A stretch of DNA of 64,000 nucleotides from Cadophora sp. MPI-SDFR-AT-0126 (taxonomy: Eukaryota > Ascomycota > Leotiomycetes > Helotiales > Ploettnerulaceae): positions 1,922,001 to 1,986,000 of the forward strand of contig JAGMVK010000005.1 in the NCBI GenBank assembly GCA_020747065.1, given 5' to 3'. Positions within the stretch are counted from its first letter, which is position 1, and the number at the start of each line of letters is the position of its first letter. Under the pieces are notes generated by a model, which was not told where the DNA came from, did no database searches, and was given only the letters and a program-made list of their open reading frames with translations. This document shows positions 42,816 to 54,584 of this stretch, in pieces. Made by a program: the position numbers and the translations under genes.

Positions 42816-43770
42816 CTAGACCAAGCCGGAAAATCCAGCTGCAAGAGCAGCGAATGTCGCGATACTTGCTGCTTTGAGTATTTCTTTGGCGCGTTCCTTC
42901 GAACACGAAGAGCTGTTAACCGCTCGAGCGACAGGGTGAGTTAGACGAGCCGTTGGAATAGGAGAAACTGTCACGATGTAGGTGGAATGGACAGTGCTCC
43001 GCAAGTGAGTCGCGATCTCTGAGCTCGAGCTCGCAGTTTTGGCAGCGGTGGTCCTTGACTGATGGGTCGTACTGCTGAGCTGAATGGTGCTGCTCGACGA
43101 TAAGGTGTAGCCGGAGGGTGACAGGACCGGAATTATTGTAGACTTCGGCCTGGGGGTGGAACTGGAAATATGCGAGGGGCTCGAATTGCGCGAGGATTCT
43201 GAGAAGCCTGAGTGGCTTGAAGATGAAGATGCTGCGCCAGCGTTTGCTATCGTTGTCAATGGCTTGGTGGTAGTCTGCGACGAGGGTTGGTAAGTGACAG
43301 TATTAGTAATGTGGACTGTGTGGATGGAACTGGCAGTGTGATGCGGATGAGTGGTGTGAGCAGAGTGGCTGCCGTGGGTCGAGTGAGTGCTGTGAGACCT
43401 GTGGGACGAAGAAGCTTTGTGACTGGGGTGCGTGGACCGGGTCGAGTGAGGAGCATGGGCTGTTCGTACTGTTGTCAGGGTCGTGACATCTGGAGGACTG
43501 AGAGCAGAGTTGACAAAGCCGAGGACGTCAAAGGTGGGTGAACCGAGCTTCGTGCCTTCAGCGTGGCCCGACTGCCCGTGCGACTTGCATGGGCGGTGAA
43601 CCTTCAGAGTTGTGTTGGATACTTGAGGCCCCCTTCACGGTGGCAGTGGGCGTAAAATGAGATGAAATTAGTATAGAGCGTGGAAGCTCTCGAGAGGCAA
43701 GAATGGCTGGGTGTCCTTGGCAGGATATAACTCCAGCAAGGAAGCAAACGAGGGTGGCGAGCAAAATCAT
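42816..43770 (-). CDS. Ser/Thr/His-rich secreted protein, probable GPI anchor
   Basis: Starts at ATG 43770 with a signal peptide (MILLATLVCFLAGVISCQG). The rest, in another frame down to TAG 42816, is about 60% Ser, Thr, His and Pro. It includes a His-rich run (APHSTRSTHPSHKASSSHRS and SHSAHTTHPHH) and many Ser clusters. It ends in SSSCSKERAKE followed by AASIATFAALAAGFSGLV, a hydrophobic end typical of a GPI-attachment signal. An intron must join the two frames, within about 43590-43650. GTGAAG near 43650 to AG before TCGCACGGG (55 nt) is one phase-correct choice, but its consensus is poor. The composition suits an O-glycosylated cell-wall protein. The His clusters could bind metals. No family recognised. 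Confidence 0.6.
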
Positions 43771-44566
43771 TCTTGCTACATTTGGCTCAAGTTAATGAAT
43801 ACATGAGACTGTAGATACTTGATTAAACTAATTTTGAGGTGGAGATGGACGAGGCGTAGTGACTCGAAGTAAGTCTATTGGAGGGGTGGCATTTTATAGC
43901 CGAGCCTGTGGGCTCAGTGCTGATTCAAAAACTATTATTCACGGAGAATAGTTCCTCATGCCTCCCAGAGGTCATGGGAGTGAATTGGGAGCTCGTTGAA
44001 GTAAGTGAAGCAAATTTTGTTTTCGTTCCATCCTTCAGCGGTTCTACATCCCCTCTGAAAGCTATTGTTTAATATTTGCCTATATTATTCATTACCCTTA
44101 TATTGCAATGTCTGTTCCCTATTATCAATCTGTGTCTGCTATCAAGTCCAATTGTGTTTCACGGGGCCAGCTGCCATAAGTTTCAAGGCGTGGACATTAC
44201 CAACCACCGTTTTTGCTACCATCGATGAGAGGCAGGAACTATGTGACAGGATAATTGAGGACTTTGTTGGATCTTGAATTGATTCTAGCGCATACAATCA
44301 TTGCAGCCTCCAGTCCGCAATTTATGCCCTATCGAAGGTAGATCCCGCTATCGTAGAAATTACCTCTCGCTAGATCCACCTCGATCCACTACTTTGTTCC
44401 CTTTCACGTCCTTCTAAACTCGGGGTCGGAGTCACAACAGGCAGCGATAGCAGCCTATTCTATTGACCCACACCAATTTTCGTCTTCAAATTCAATTCTC
44501 TGTTCCTCGAGCAGTTACCTGAAAAAAAAAAGGCTTTCAACTCTACAAATTTCTTCCTTCGCAACC
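43771..44566. other. Divergent intergenic region
   Basis: 800 bp between the Ser/Thr-rich gene and CTP synthase, A/T-rich in part. Holds both promoters; no gene seen. Confidence 0.45.
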
Positions 44567-46608
44567 ATGAAGTACGTTCTAGTATCTGGAGGTGAGTCCT
44601 TGACAGGCCAAAACTTGGTACCTAGACTTAATATGAGACAGGTGTCATTAGTGGGGTGGGAAAGGGCATTATTGGTATGAAGTCTTTTCTTGTAATGATG
44701 AAAAATGCTCACGAATGGCAAGCATCCAGTACCGGTCTGCTTGTGAAGACTCGAGGATCGAAGGTGACAATGATCAAGATTGATCCATACATGAACATCG
44801 ATGCTGGAACCATGGCACCAACAGAACATGGAGAATGCTTCGTGCTGGATGACGGAGGGGAAACGGACCTTGATCTCGGAAACTACGAGCGTTACCTAAA
44901 CGTCACACTCAGTCGCGACCACAATATTACGACAGGAAAGATATATCAGCATGTGATCAATAGAGAGAGACGAGGAGATTACTTGGGCAAGACGGTTCAA
45001 ATTATTCCTCATCTGACCGATGCGCTACAAGACTGGCTTGTGAGGGTTGCAAAACTGCCCGTCGATGACACTAAAGAGCAACCAGATGTCTGTGTAATCG
45101 AACTGTGAGTATTGCGCATTGCCGGCAAATTTAATGCCGCTCAGCTGATAATTCCAAGTGGTGGGACAGTTGGTGATATCGAGAACGCTCCATTCGTAGA
45201 GGCACTGCGACAACTTCGAAGAAAAGCAGGGTCTGGCAACTTCTTGCATATTCATGTTTCGATGATTCCTGTCATCAATGACGAACAAAAGACCAAGCCT
45301 ACACAGCAAACCATCAAAGATGTACGAAGTGCGGGCCTTAATCCTGACTTGGTAGGATCCAATCTTCCCTCATTTTTTTCAGAGATGTCACTGACATTTA
45401 GTAGATTGCATGCCGCTGCAAGGATAGGCTGATGGCGTCTACCATAGAGAAGGTTTCGATGTTCTGTCAAGTGGAGACGGATCAAGTCGTCGCAGTCCAT
45501 GACGTCCCGTCGACATACCATGTCCCTATGGTCTTGGAGAAGCAAGGATTGATCAACTCTCTCACCAAGATCCTCCAACTCGATCAGCTGGAGATCCCGT
45601 CAGCACTTAGACTCAGAGGAGCAGCGATCTGGGAGATGTGGAAAATCAGTACTTCAATCCAAGAACATCCACAAATTGTCACGATAGCTCTAGTGGGGAA
45701 GTATACCACTTCCGCTGACTCCTATATCTCTGTCATCAAGGCGCTGGAGCATTCTGCAATGTTCTGCAGACGAAAATTGAATCTGATCATGGTTGACTCG
45801 TCGCTTCTGGAGGAAGATGACAACAAAGCCTCGTCTTTTGAAAGTCGAAAGGCGTGGGATACTATCCGGAAAGCAGATGGCGTCCTCGTGCCTGGTGGGT
45901 TCGGTACAAGAGGGACTGAAGGAATGATTGCAGCTACCAGATGGGCTAGGCTTAACAGAGTCCCTTTCCTCGGTGTTTGTCTCGGGATGCAGATAGCTGT
46001 CATTGAGTACGCCCGCAATGTGTGCAAGCTTCCAGGAGCTAGTTCCAATGAATGTAAGTTCATCACGGATCGGTCTGCAAACGCATGGCTAACCTGGGGA
46101 CCTAGTCGATGCTCAAACTGTCGACCCAGTCATTATCTTCATGCCCGAAATTGATAGTACTTCCATGGGAGCCACAATGCGTCTCGGTATGAGACCAACG
46201 CATTTCCAGCCAGGTACCGACTGGAGTCAGATGCGCAGACTGTGTCGAAATTCTCCTGCTGCGGCCACCAAGGACACCAGTGACGGACTGGTCATTCATG
46301 AACGCCATCGACATCGCTACGAGGTCAATCCCGTCTATGTCTCCGAGTTGGCCAGTCATGGGCTCAATTTCGTTGGAAAAGACGACCAAGGAGAACGAAT
46401 GGAGATTCTGGAATTGAAAGACCATCCTTGGTTCGTGGGAGTCCAATTCCATCCTGAGTACCTGAGTAAGGTTTTGGAACCAAGCAGGCCGTATCTTGGC
46501 TTCTTTGCTGCGAGCGCTGGTTGTCTGAAGGAGGTGATTGAGAAACTGGAGAGTAGCAAGGAGGACCTGGAGAATTTCAGCGAGGCTGTGAAGGAGGCAA
46601 ACACCTAG
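44567..46608 (+). CDS. URA7: CTP synthase
   Basis: Makes CTP from UTP, ATP and glutamine in the cytosol; CTP feeds nucleic acid and phospholipid synthesis. Six exons: 44567-44591, 44642-44674, 44723-45104, 45159-45351, 45405-46053 and 46106-46608, giving 594 residues. The synthetase P-loop is split over three exons ([21 protein letters not shown]). Then come [40 protein letters not shown], made across an exon junction, and PDLIACRC. The glutaminase domain has VPGGFGTRG, the nucleophile Cys in FLGVCLGMQ, and the His/Glu of VQFHPEY. All catalytic parts are intact. The gene symbol is by family; yeast has two copies (URA7/URA8). Confidence 0.93.
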
Positions 46609-46636
46609 GTTGTGACGAACTATCTGCCTTGAATTT

Positions 46637-46642
46637 AATAAA
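46637..46642 (+). terminator. Putative polyadenylation signal AATAAA
   Basis: AATAAA begins 29 bases after the CTP synthase stop codon; motif match only. Confidence 0.35.
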
Positions 46643-47264
46643 GGTATGATGGCTTCAGGAAGTCAAAGTACCTTTAAGCGGCGTCCTCGCAGCAGGATAA
46701 TAACGTCTCGACCGCTCAAAGCAAGGAATAGTGGTCACGTGTTTATAGGCAATCGACGAAGGTACAGTGTCTAAGTAGATTTTGATCACTTCTCCACCGA
46801 ATCTACAATCAGTGGAGGCTGAGTCAAGTACAGTCGTGTATAGAAGCTCGTTTTGCTCGTTGCCCTTGTCTGGGCCAGTGTTTTGTATGGGCGGAGTTAA
46901 TGCAGCTGGTATGTAAGCAAGCGTCTCGGATCAGCCGCATTCTCCCACTCAATCAAGTCCTTGATTGACTCGCATGTGCTGTAGGTCCATTGATTACTAT
47001 CCAAAGTCGTTAAGAGTATCATGTGGGCCACTGAAATGACATAGTGGGCAAAATTATGCTTAAGTCCGGAAACGATCATTGTGGGAACTTGGATCGGATC
47101 ACAGTCACGTACGATGTGTACTGCATTAACTCCTGGATACTGTAAGCTTAGAGCTTTCGAGGAATGATCTGTTTTATAAAGTATGGATATCCCATGTCAA
47201 TTCCAAATGCTCAACATTCATTTTCCAAATTCCCACAACTCGCCAATATCTCAACGCCGCCATC
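46643..47264. other. Intergenic
   Basis: 620 bp between CTP synthase and the isochorismatase gene; promoter of the latter. Nothing else seen. Confidence 0.45.
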
Positions 47265-47966
47265 ATGCCAGGAAACACCGCCATCATCATCATTGACCCC
47301 TACAATGACTTTCTCCATCCAAAGGGGAAACTCAACGGCTTGCTAGCCGACAGCCTCAAAGAGACAGATACGATCACTCACTTGAAAGAGATGGTGAATG
47401 CAGCTCGAGCACACAAGATTCCCATCTACTACGGTCTACATCAGCAGGCCAAGCCTGGATTCCTTGCCGGCTGGAACCACGCTACCCCAATGCAAAAGAG
47501 CCAAAAGGAGAATGTTGCTTTTGAAGAGGGCTCATGGGGTGTTGAGATGTATGAGGGATTGGAGCCAAGTTTAGAGAACGGCGATGTTGTTATTTCCAAG
47601 CACTGGTCCAGCAGGTAGGTTTCTGGTGATGTTGAAAGTTCAGTTTAGCTAATTCGATTCAGTTCGTTTCAGAACACCGATCTCGACTACCAGTTGAGGC
47701 AGCGGGATATTCAGAACCTGGTCATGGGTGGATTGACCTCGAACACGTGCCTGGAATCTTCTGCTCGCTATGCTTATGAACTGTGAGCTTTTCTCATAAT
47801 CAACACACGGACATACACTAACAAGAATAGCGGGTACCATGTTACCTTGCTGAAGGATGCTACTGCTGGTTTCAGCATCGAGCAGAAGAATGCGGCAACC
47901 GAGTTGATCTGGCCGCTGTTCGCTAATGAAGTGAAGACAGTCGCAGAATGGATCAAGACCTTGTAG
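47265..47966 (+). CDS. Isochorismatase-family cysteine hydrolase
   Basis: Exons 47265-47614, 47663-47782 and 47831-47966 (introns both 48 nt) give 201 residues. The catalytic Asp is in AIIIIDPYNDF, the Lys in VVISKHWSS, and the Cys in GLTSNTCLESSARYAYELGY, the D-K-C triad of the family. Members hydrolyse isochorismate, nicotinamide, N-carbamoyl amides or similar compounds, so the true substrate is open. A relative of fungal cytosolic amide hydrolases is most likely, as there is no secretion signal. Its 3' end is 55 bp from the converging Zn2Cys6 regulator, and an amidase lies beyond. This suggests, without proof, a role in amide or nitrogen use. Confidence 0.88.
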
Positions 47967-48020
47967 TCATCTGTAGCTAGAAATAGTACTCGATAGTTAT
48001 AAAATGCTTGACCATTCCTC

Positions 48021-49198
48021 CTAAACCTTGAATTGTCCATATTGCCAGCCTTCTCGCCAAGGCCCCCAACAAATGGCGAGCCAGTTCCTCGCCATTCCCC
48101 TCATGCCCAGGTTCTCAGCCCCGCCCCTGACTTTCAGCATCTGGTGGATTCCCTTAAGGTGGATTTCATACTCCTCGACATTAGCTTCACCGATCTGGAA
48201 ACTGCTGTCAGCAACACTAGTAGATACTTTGGAATCTCGAGCGCTCACATTAAAGTACAGCAGAATCAACGCAACCATTATCATCTCATCTGTAGCCGCT
48301 TTTCCTGGGATACTCATGTTCTCATTGGCATGCTTGATCGTCTGTACTTTGAACCAATACAGAGCCGATGGATCTCGCATCTTCCGTCGCCGGTTCAGAT
48401 GGACAGCCGCAGTGAGAAGTGTGGCATAGAAAAAGGCTGTATGCTCAAGAGCGAAGGGTAGCCATGCTATTCGAGGTCCATCTGGTGCGAGGCTATCATC
48501 CAGGTAACAAAGCCATGGAGCGAGTCGTTCGATATCTGTGATTAGTGAGCAGATCGTCACCTCGAATGGGTAATGGTGGGTTTCTTACAATAACGAATCA
48601 ACAATTCTTTTGGTACAGGCTCCCCTGCAGTCTCTGGTAGTACTGAGAATGGATCTAGCCCACCAATGGATAGTGGTTGCGGCTTGTACTTAAGCCCGCT
48701 TGCCACGTTCGGCGACTTTGGCCGAAATGGGAGGGACTGTAGCAATTCGAATCCAGCACTTAGCTCAATTAAGGTAGCAGAAGAATCAACCTCAGTATGA
48801 GGCTGCTGACTGTCGCTGGCTTCATGCATTGTTCCCGTAGATCCGGATGTCGTGCTTAAAATTGCAAGTGCATCTACTGATTCGGGGGTCAAAACGACCT
48901 CCTCCCCTGTCATGATCCTCCTCATGCGCGAAACAGCGGCTTTATTAGTCTCGGCTGCATCTGGGTGTGAGGTCTCATTGGCTTTTCTGGTATGAAAGTG
49001 AGTCGATGAGAGGGGTCAACAAGGTAGAAAAGCTTACACTGGCGTTAGATATCTGCACTGATTTGGTAATCCACGTTCCTTGCAGTCACTGCATGGCTTT
49101 TCGCGGTCACATCTCTGTTTTCTCCTATGACACTCGGTACACGAGAGCAGTCCTCGTTTTCTCTTCTTCGTCTGGCCGTTCTTGACTTGATTCTCCAT
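48021..49198 (-). CDS. Zn(II)2Cys6 transcription factor, possibly C-terminally short
   Basis: Three exons, 49198-49038, 48986-48589 and 48535-48021 (introns 51 and 53 nt), give 357 residues. The first exon carries a binuclear zinc cluster with spacing C-x2-C-x6-C-x5-C-x2-C-x8-C (SCTECHRRKQRCD ... CSDCKERGLPNQC), preceded by a basic KKRKRG. The second exon is a Ser/Thr-rich linker. The third has part of the fungal regulatory domain (LAPWLCYLDDSLAP, FFYATLLTAAVHLN, EEYEIHLKGIHQMLKVRGG) and ends soon after (NWLAICWGPWREGW). Proteins of this class are often 450-600 residues, so this may be a naturally short one or a truncated copy. The neighbouring amidase and isochorismatase are plausible targets. 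Confidence 0.82.
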
Positions 49199-49730
49199 AA
49201 CGAAATGATCTTTGGAACTTGGAAATTGTAACAGTATGACTTCTGTGTATCATTGACTTTTTTTCTCGAGACATTTGAGTCTTAAATAAGTCCTGAAAAT
49301 CGGGAACATGCCTGCTTGTCAATCGATGTTTCGGCGATGGAGATAATTGTAGCTCTTGGAATGATGACAAATATCATCTGGGAAACTTCCACAGGGCTGA
49401 GGACCACGCTAAAACCGGCGATTATGCAGGCACATTGCAAACCAGGGGCGCCTTACTTGATAGAGTAAAGCGAGACATCAGGGGTCCAATACATGCGCCA
49501 CAGACTCTTATTTCCAGCATAGATGTACGTTGATGATTAAAAAGTCCATGAAAAGTCTGTTGATAGATAGGACGAGTCACTGCATGTTCACTAATCTTAT
49601 CGAAGCTTTGAGAAATGCCAAGATCATCGATGACGCATTATCGAAGTGAAGCGCACTTGTTGAACTGATTAGGACCTCGATAATGTTGTTGTCATCGCCC
49701 CCTGAATAGCCTGCAAAATACTAGAGACGC
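49199..49730. other. Intergenic
   Basis: 530 bp between two minus-strand genes: the amidase 3' UTR and the regulator's promoter. Nothing else seen. Confidence 0.45.
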
Positions 49731-51711
49731 CTATGGTGTAATTTCATTTCCCAACAACCGACCAATCTCCTCAGCGATAGCCATGACTCTCTCTTCAGTC
49801 AATCGTCTCCCGACAATTTGGACAGCTACTGGAGCTCCATGGTATGCTTCTGGGTCATCTGAAAGCTGTTAGTCGTGTTCATTGTCTCTCCAACTGCTTC
49901 AAAACCTACATTCGGCTTGAACAATCTTGTCCATATCATTCAGCGGAGAGAATTCCGCATTCTTCTTGTCGATATTCTTGTCCGCAAAAGTGACTGGAAC
50001 GACAACACTTGTGAAATCAAGCAGATTGATTGCACTGGCATAACCATAGTACTTGAACTGGTTGTGACGAATCGCCGCAGTTGGAGTGATTGGTGCAATG
50101 ATCGCATCGATTTCCTTGCCTATTTGGGCTTCTGCGATACGGAACTGCTCGAGATATTCGGATTGGAAAGCCCACTTCTGGAGATGCACGTCCCAGAGCT
50201 TATTCATGTCGATCTTTGGCAGTGAGGGATTGATCAAGTCTGCAAAGTTTGGTATGGCAGGCTCGCCGGATTCTTTTAAAGTATTGAAAACGTCTGTTCC
50301 ACCGTCAGAGGCATAGATACCATTGATGAGGTTGACTGCGAAGTCATGCTTGTAGGGCTTCCATGGGATGACCGTGTGTCCATTTTTCTTCATGGTATCT
50401 ACGACTGTCTGGACACCTCGGAGGATTGGGGGATGAGGAAGGACCTGGTATGGTCAGTATGCGGCCTGGTTCGAGCAGAATTGAGGAAACTCACAACGCC
50501 ATCGCAGTTGTAGAAGCCCAGGGTCAAACCACCCGAGTCAATCTTTGACTTGATGGCATCCGCTTCGGCTTGTCTCCATGGCATGGGGACAACCTTGGAA
50601 TCATACTGCCAGGGTTGCTCAGCAAGAACTGCCTTCACGAACAGGCGCATGTCTAAGAAATTAGCAGATAATCCACGTGACAATCATGGAGACTTGCCTG
50701 CAACTGAGTGTGTCAGAGGACCGCACACGGAGTGTACAGTCTCCTGTCCTTCCATCGAGTTTGCCATTTTGGCATACGGCAATCTTCCATGCGATGGCCT
50801 TAGTCCATACAAAAAGTTGAAGGCGGAAGGCACACGGATTGATCCGCCTCCAACATGTCAGTCGTGTGGCGCCTCTACTTGAAGTCAACAACACATACCA
50901 ATATCAGTTCCCACTCCAATGATGCCACCCCTGAATCCAACAATTGCACCTTCACCTCCTGAAGAACCGCCGCAAGACCAGTTTTTGTTACCTTTAACAG
51001 ATTAGTGAGTTCGGATCTCGAAACAAAATACTCACGAGGATTGACTGTTCTTCCTGATACATTATTGACAGTCTCGCAAACCATCAGGGACTGCGGTACA
51101 CTTGTTTTGACATAAAATACAGCTCCAGCTTTCAGAAGTAGATCAACCAGAACCGAGTTGTAAGTATCGTACTTTCCGACCCATGCAGCATATCCCATGC
51201 TGGTTTCAAGTCCCTAAGAATTTAGCTTGCATTGTCTGTACAACAGAGGAGATTGTATACTTTGATTCTAAATTGATCTTTCAGTGAAATAGGAAGACCA
51301 TGAAGTGGTCCGACTGGCTTTCCTGTTTTTTGAAGAACATCATCGAGTTCTTTGGCGCGCCTTAAAGCGATATCAGGGAAGAACTCGAGTGCACAGTTCG
51401 TCTGTAATGATGATCAGCACTTTCAAGGAATATCACGAAACCAAGGTTTATACCAATTGGTGAGCCAAAGCAGCTCTCTTGCAAAAAGCAGTAGTCACAG
51501 CCACAGATGTGAGCTTCCCAGCTGCAAGTTGAGCCACAAGGTCAATAGCAGATGATTCGGTGATAGCCAGCTCATCAGAAGTCATTATCCCACTTTGCTT
51601 CGGGTAGTCCATCACAGAATCCCCTGCTGGCTTGGATTTGATTCGCCATTCTGCGGGAATAGTCGCCGCCAGCCGGGCTCTCTTATCTTCTACGACTTCT
51701 TCCCACGTCAT
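49731..51711 (-). CDS. Amidase (acetamidase/formamidase-like, amidase-signature family)
   Basis: Eight exons, 51711-51454, 51401-51261, 51213-51036, 50991-50899, 50847-50698, 50652-50495, 50444-49910 and 49858-49731, give 546 residues, normal for fungal amidases such as AmdS. The Ser-cis-Ser-Lys triad is complete: Lys in PISLKDQF, the Gly/Ser loop [10 protein letters not shown], and the nucleophile region GVGTDIGGSIRVP, which is joined across an exon boundary. Intron 5 (50697-50653) is GC-AG (G/GCAAGT) and restores HSVADMRLF. It begins [14 protein letters not shown], a common start for this group (a tryptophan near the N-terminus, then KRARL). It hydrolyses amides to acid and ammonia; the exact substrate is unknown. 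Confidence 0.93.
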
Positions 51712-52875
51712 AATGTCTTCGGATTCTGCGAGAGCAGAAAATATAAGAACTGATGATGAGGTATCGTGAAAAGAGATCGGAAAAATGAAACACTTGAAAA
51801 TCTAAATAGTAAGATCCGCTCCTACGAATGTTTTTATCTGCCGGGCAGGTCTGATATCATGACATACCACCGAGGTTGTATTGGCGGGGTATAAGACGGG
51901 ATCAACAAGGCGGGGTCGAAGTTGGATAAGACGTCGAGCTTATCTGTTCGTGGGGTCACCATTACAAATAGCATCGAGGTATGATCTAGGCACACCAGAA
52001 GCAGGCTTAGATTCGATCGTAATTATGTAAAGTTTACTTTATTAGCGAATGTATTGTTTTGGTTCGCGAAGTGTCGTCAATGAGGGGATGGAGCCGCATT
52101 GACCAGCTCGAGCTCCAAGCGCAGGTCTGAGAGTTTTCAGGTCCTTCTGCCTCCTCAGAGTTGACATCGCTCATCGACGACAATCGCCTCGAGTGCTGTT
52201 TCGAAACAGAGTATTGGGATCTAGTTGGCCGAATTGCTACCGCATCGACTGAATACTATTCCCCATCGCTGATCATCACTATGAAAGGCTCAACTGTCAA
52301 TTTGGGAACTTTCTCGGCCTTCCGGACCCTTGCTCCTCTCAACCCGGATCTTTGCCTTTGGGGCTTTCGGTTTAATAGAGAAATTGGTGTCCGAGCCGAG
52401 AATATGGCCATCTGCCAACCTTGTGCAACAAATCTTCGCAAGCTCGACCCTATTGGGTTGGCTTATTTTGACCATCGAGTTCAAACCATACAGCTCCAAA
52501 ACCGCGAGCGGGAGACGCTGTCATTGAGCGAGACAAAACGGTTTTGAGGTATAATTCCAAGGTCTCCAGCTTCAAGGAAAGATTGAAACAGTATCATGTT
52601 CTTACTGCCGGTACTATGTTCATGAGGCTGAGACTTCACGTCAAATTCGCAAGTCTGGAGCATCCACTTATTTAGTGTAGGAGCCAACCAAAACAGGGAA
52701 CCCGAGGCAAATCATCACTTCAAGAACAACAGACAAGGCATGAGACGCGCCTCTGAATTCCTGATCAATATCCAAGCAGCTGTTCGTCACATCCCGTCCT
52801 GCAGATATCCCAGACTTCATTTTTTTTTTAGCTTAATTTAAGCCGTTCCGAGTATCCCAAGTATCTGTCGAAGCG
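51712..52875. other. Divergent intergenic region
   Basis: 1.16 kb between the amidase and the broken regulator. A frame of 128 codons at 52161-52547 has no support. Likely contains the amidase promoter, including an A/T-rich part near 52030. Confidence 0.45.
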
Positions 52876-54584
52876 ATGGTAGGCTTTGGTGGTCGAGTGC
52901 ATGTAAAGCGCTGCCACCAATGTCGAAAGAGGAAATTCAAGGTCAGAAATTCAGAACGTAGCAATGCCATGTAACATGCTGATCTCGGGACAGTGTGATG
53001 GCGGGGTACCAGCATGTCAACGTTGTACAGGTTCAGGCCGGATATGCCCCGGTTATGAGCAGAAGCTGGAATTTGTATTCTTCGAAAGTGATCCAAGGAC
53101 GAAATCCGGGAGCCGGAAAAAGTCATTGAGCAGCTCTTCAATAAAACAGCAACTTCCGGAGCCAAGAATTGGGCAGGATCACTTCGATGTGCTGAAAGAT
53201 CGAGCGGCTTCTGTCAGAAATTCTCGAGGGCTCCAGGTGCCGAACCCTGTGCTCGATCAATCCTTGAGTGCACCTCAAAAAAAGATGGGCTTTTACGACG
53301 ATACTTCATGATCGATACGTCCTTGACCTTTACTTTCCTGAAGTCTATGGGGTACAGAAAAGTGAAATATGCTCCAGTTAGATTGCAGTGGCATGTAGTC
53401 TAGCGTCAAGCTCGAAATATTCGGATATGCTAGGAGACTCGTTATTGGCAATGTCTATGTCTTTGGCCGCTGAAGAAAGCCAACTCGCACATGTATCAAC
53501 GACAGGGTTGAAGCACTGCTCTCTAGCTTTAAGTAGGCTTCGCCATGGACTCATTAGGGGTCCTCTAGATCTTGACGACCATGAAGCGGATGTCAGTCTT
53601 GTCACATGCCTAAGTTGTGGGATGTTCGAGATACATTGATCTCCCCAAGTCTCCGCCTTGACATCAAGCTAATTGTATCAGATGATGGCCAACAAGTCTC
53701 TAATCTCATTAATACAGCATCTTAGAGGTGTTGGTGCGATATTGAAGGGTCGCGGAGTCAGGAAACTGCAAACGCCGACAAGTAGAAGGACATTCTACGA
53801 AAATAGGGCGATCCAGCTATCTGTGGATCTCGTTTTGGGGCAAGCCAGCTTCCTGACTTCAGCAGAATGGATTGATCCTCCGTGGAAACATGAAGAGCCG
53901 TAAAGCATTACTCACCTACAAACAATTATCGACATAGCGTTCTCGATTCCTGTTCTGATGCAGAGATTTGATTCGATACATCGGTCGGCACAAACGTCTG
54001 GGGATGTCTCACATCTGAAAGGCTTGTATCAGCTCATGGTAGAAGCATTAGACGTCCAAAAGGCTTTTGAGGACTGGGATATGCGCTCTCGAGGCGGCGA
54101 TGAGTCGTCTCAGCTGTATACTCCCCGGCCTGCAACGCGATCCGAGAGATCAGAAATCGACAACTTGGAAAGTGTATACCCCATCTCCTTCTCATTTCCT
54201 ACCTGGGACGCGGCATCTGCTTGTATCTCCTACGCAATGAGTCGAATCTACCTAAACAGCCTGCTCATTGCAATACAAAACGCCATTCACCACCTCAATA
54301 TCTCCTCAGACATGGTTGACACGAAACACCTGACACGGAGTGCTATAGCATGCGCAGACTGGATATGTCAGTCTATCGAATGGTTCTTTGAGGACCACAA
54401 GAGGATGATAGGCAGGATGGTGGTTCTCGCTCCGTTCGAAGCCGCCAGAGGCTTGTTCGCTCAGCTATGCGAGGGCGGGACAGATGATCCAGAACTCGAC
54501 GCGAGCTTGAAGCTGAAAGCGAGGTTCTGTAAGGGTGTTACACAGAGGATCAAAGATGGTGGTCTTCCAATTTTGGAGGGGTAA
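52876..54584 (+). pseudogene. Degraded Zn(II)2Cys6 transcription factor
   Basis: ATG 52876 opens a zinc cluster split by an intron (52942-52993): RCHQCRKRKFK joins CDGGVPACQRCTGSGRICPGY, an intact C6 set. After about residue 120 the frame shifts (near 53300, KKMGFYDDT to ILHDRYVLDLYFPEVYG). The remaining body is readable in a single frame to 54584 but holds stops TAG 53379, TGA 53637, TAA 53670 and TAA 53901. Pieces match the regulatory domain of this class (VACSLASSSKYSD, LRGVGAILKGRGV, IQLSVDLVLGQASFL, WICQSIEWFFEDHKRMIGRM, then FEAARGLFAQLCE). The stop at 53637 may lie in a former intron that lost its donor. Too many defects for one sequencing error. The zinc cluster exons could still give a short peptide. 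Confidence 0.8.

Noticed and set aside
52161..52547. 128-codon plus-strand frame
   Set aside because: No recognised motif and compositional bias unlike neighbours; the antisense strand is also open, as expected by chance.
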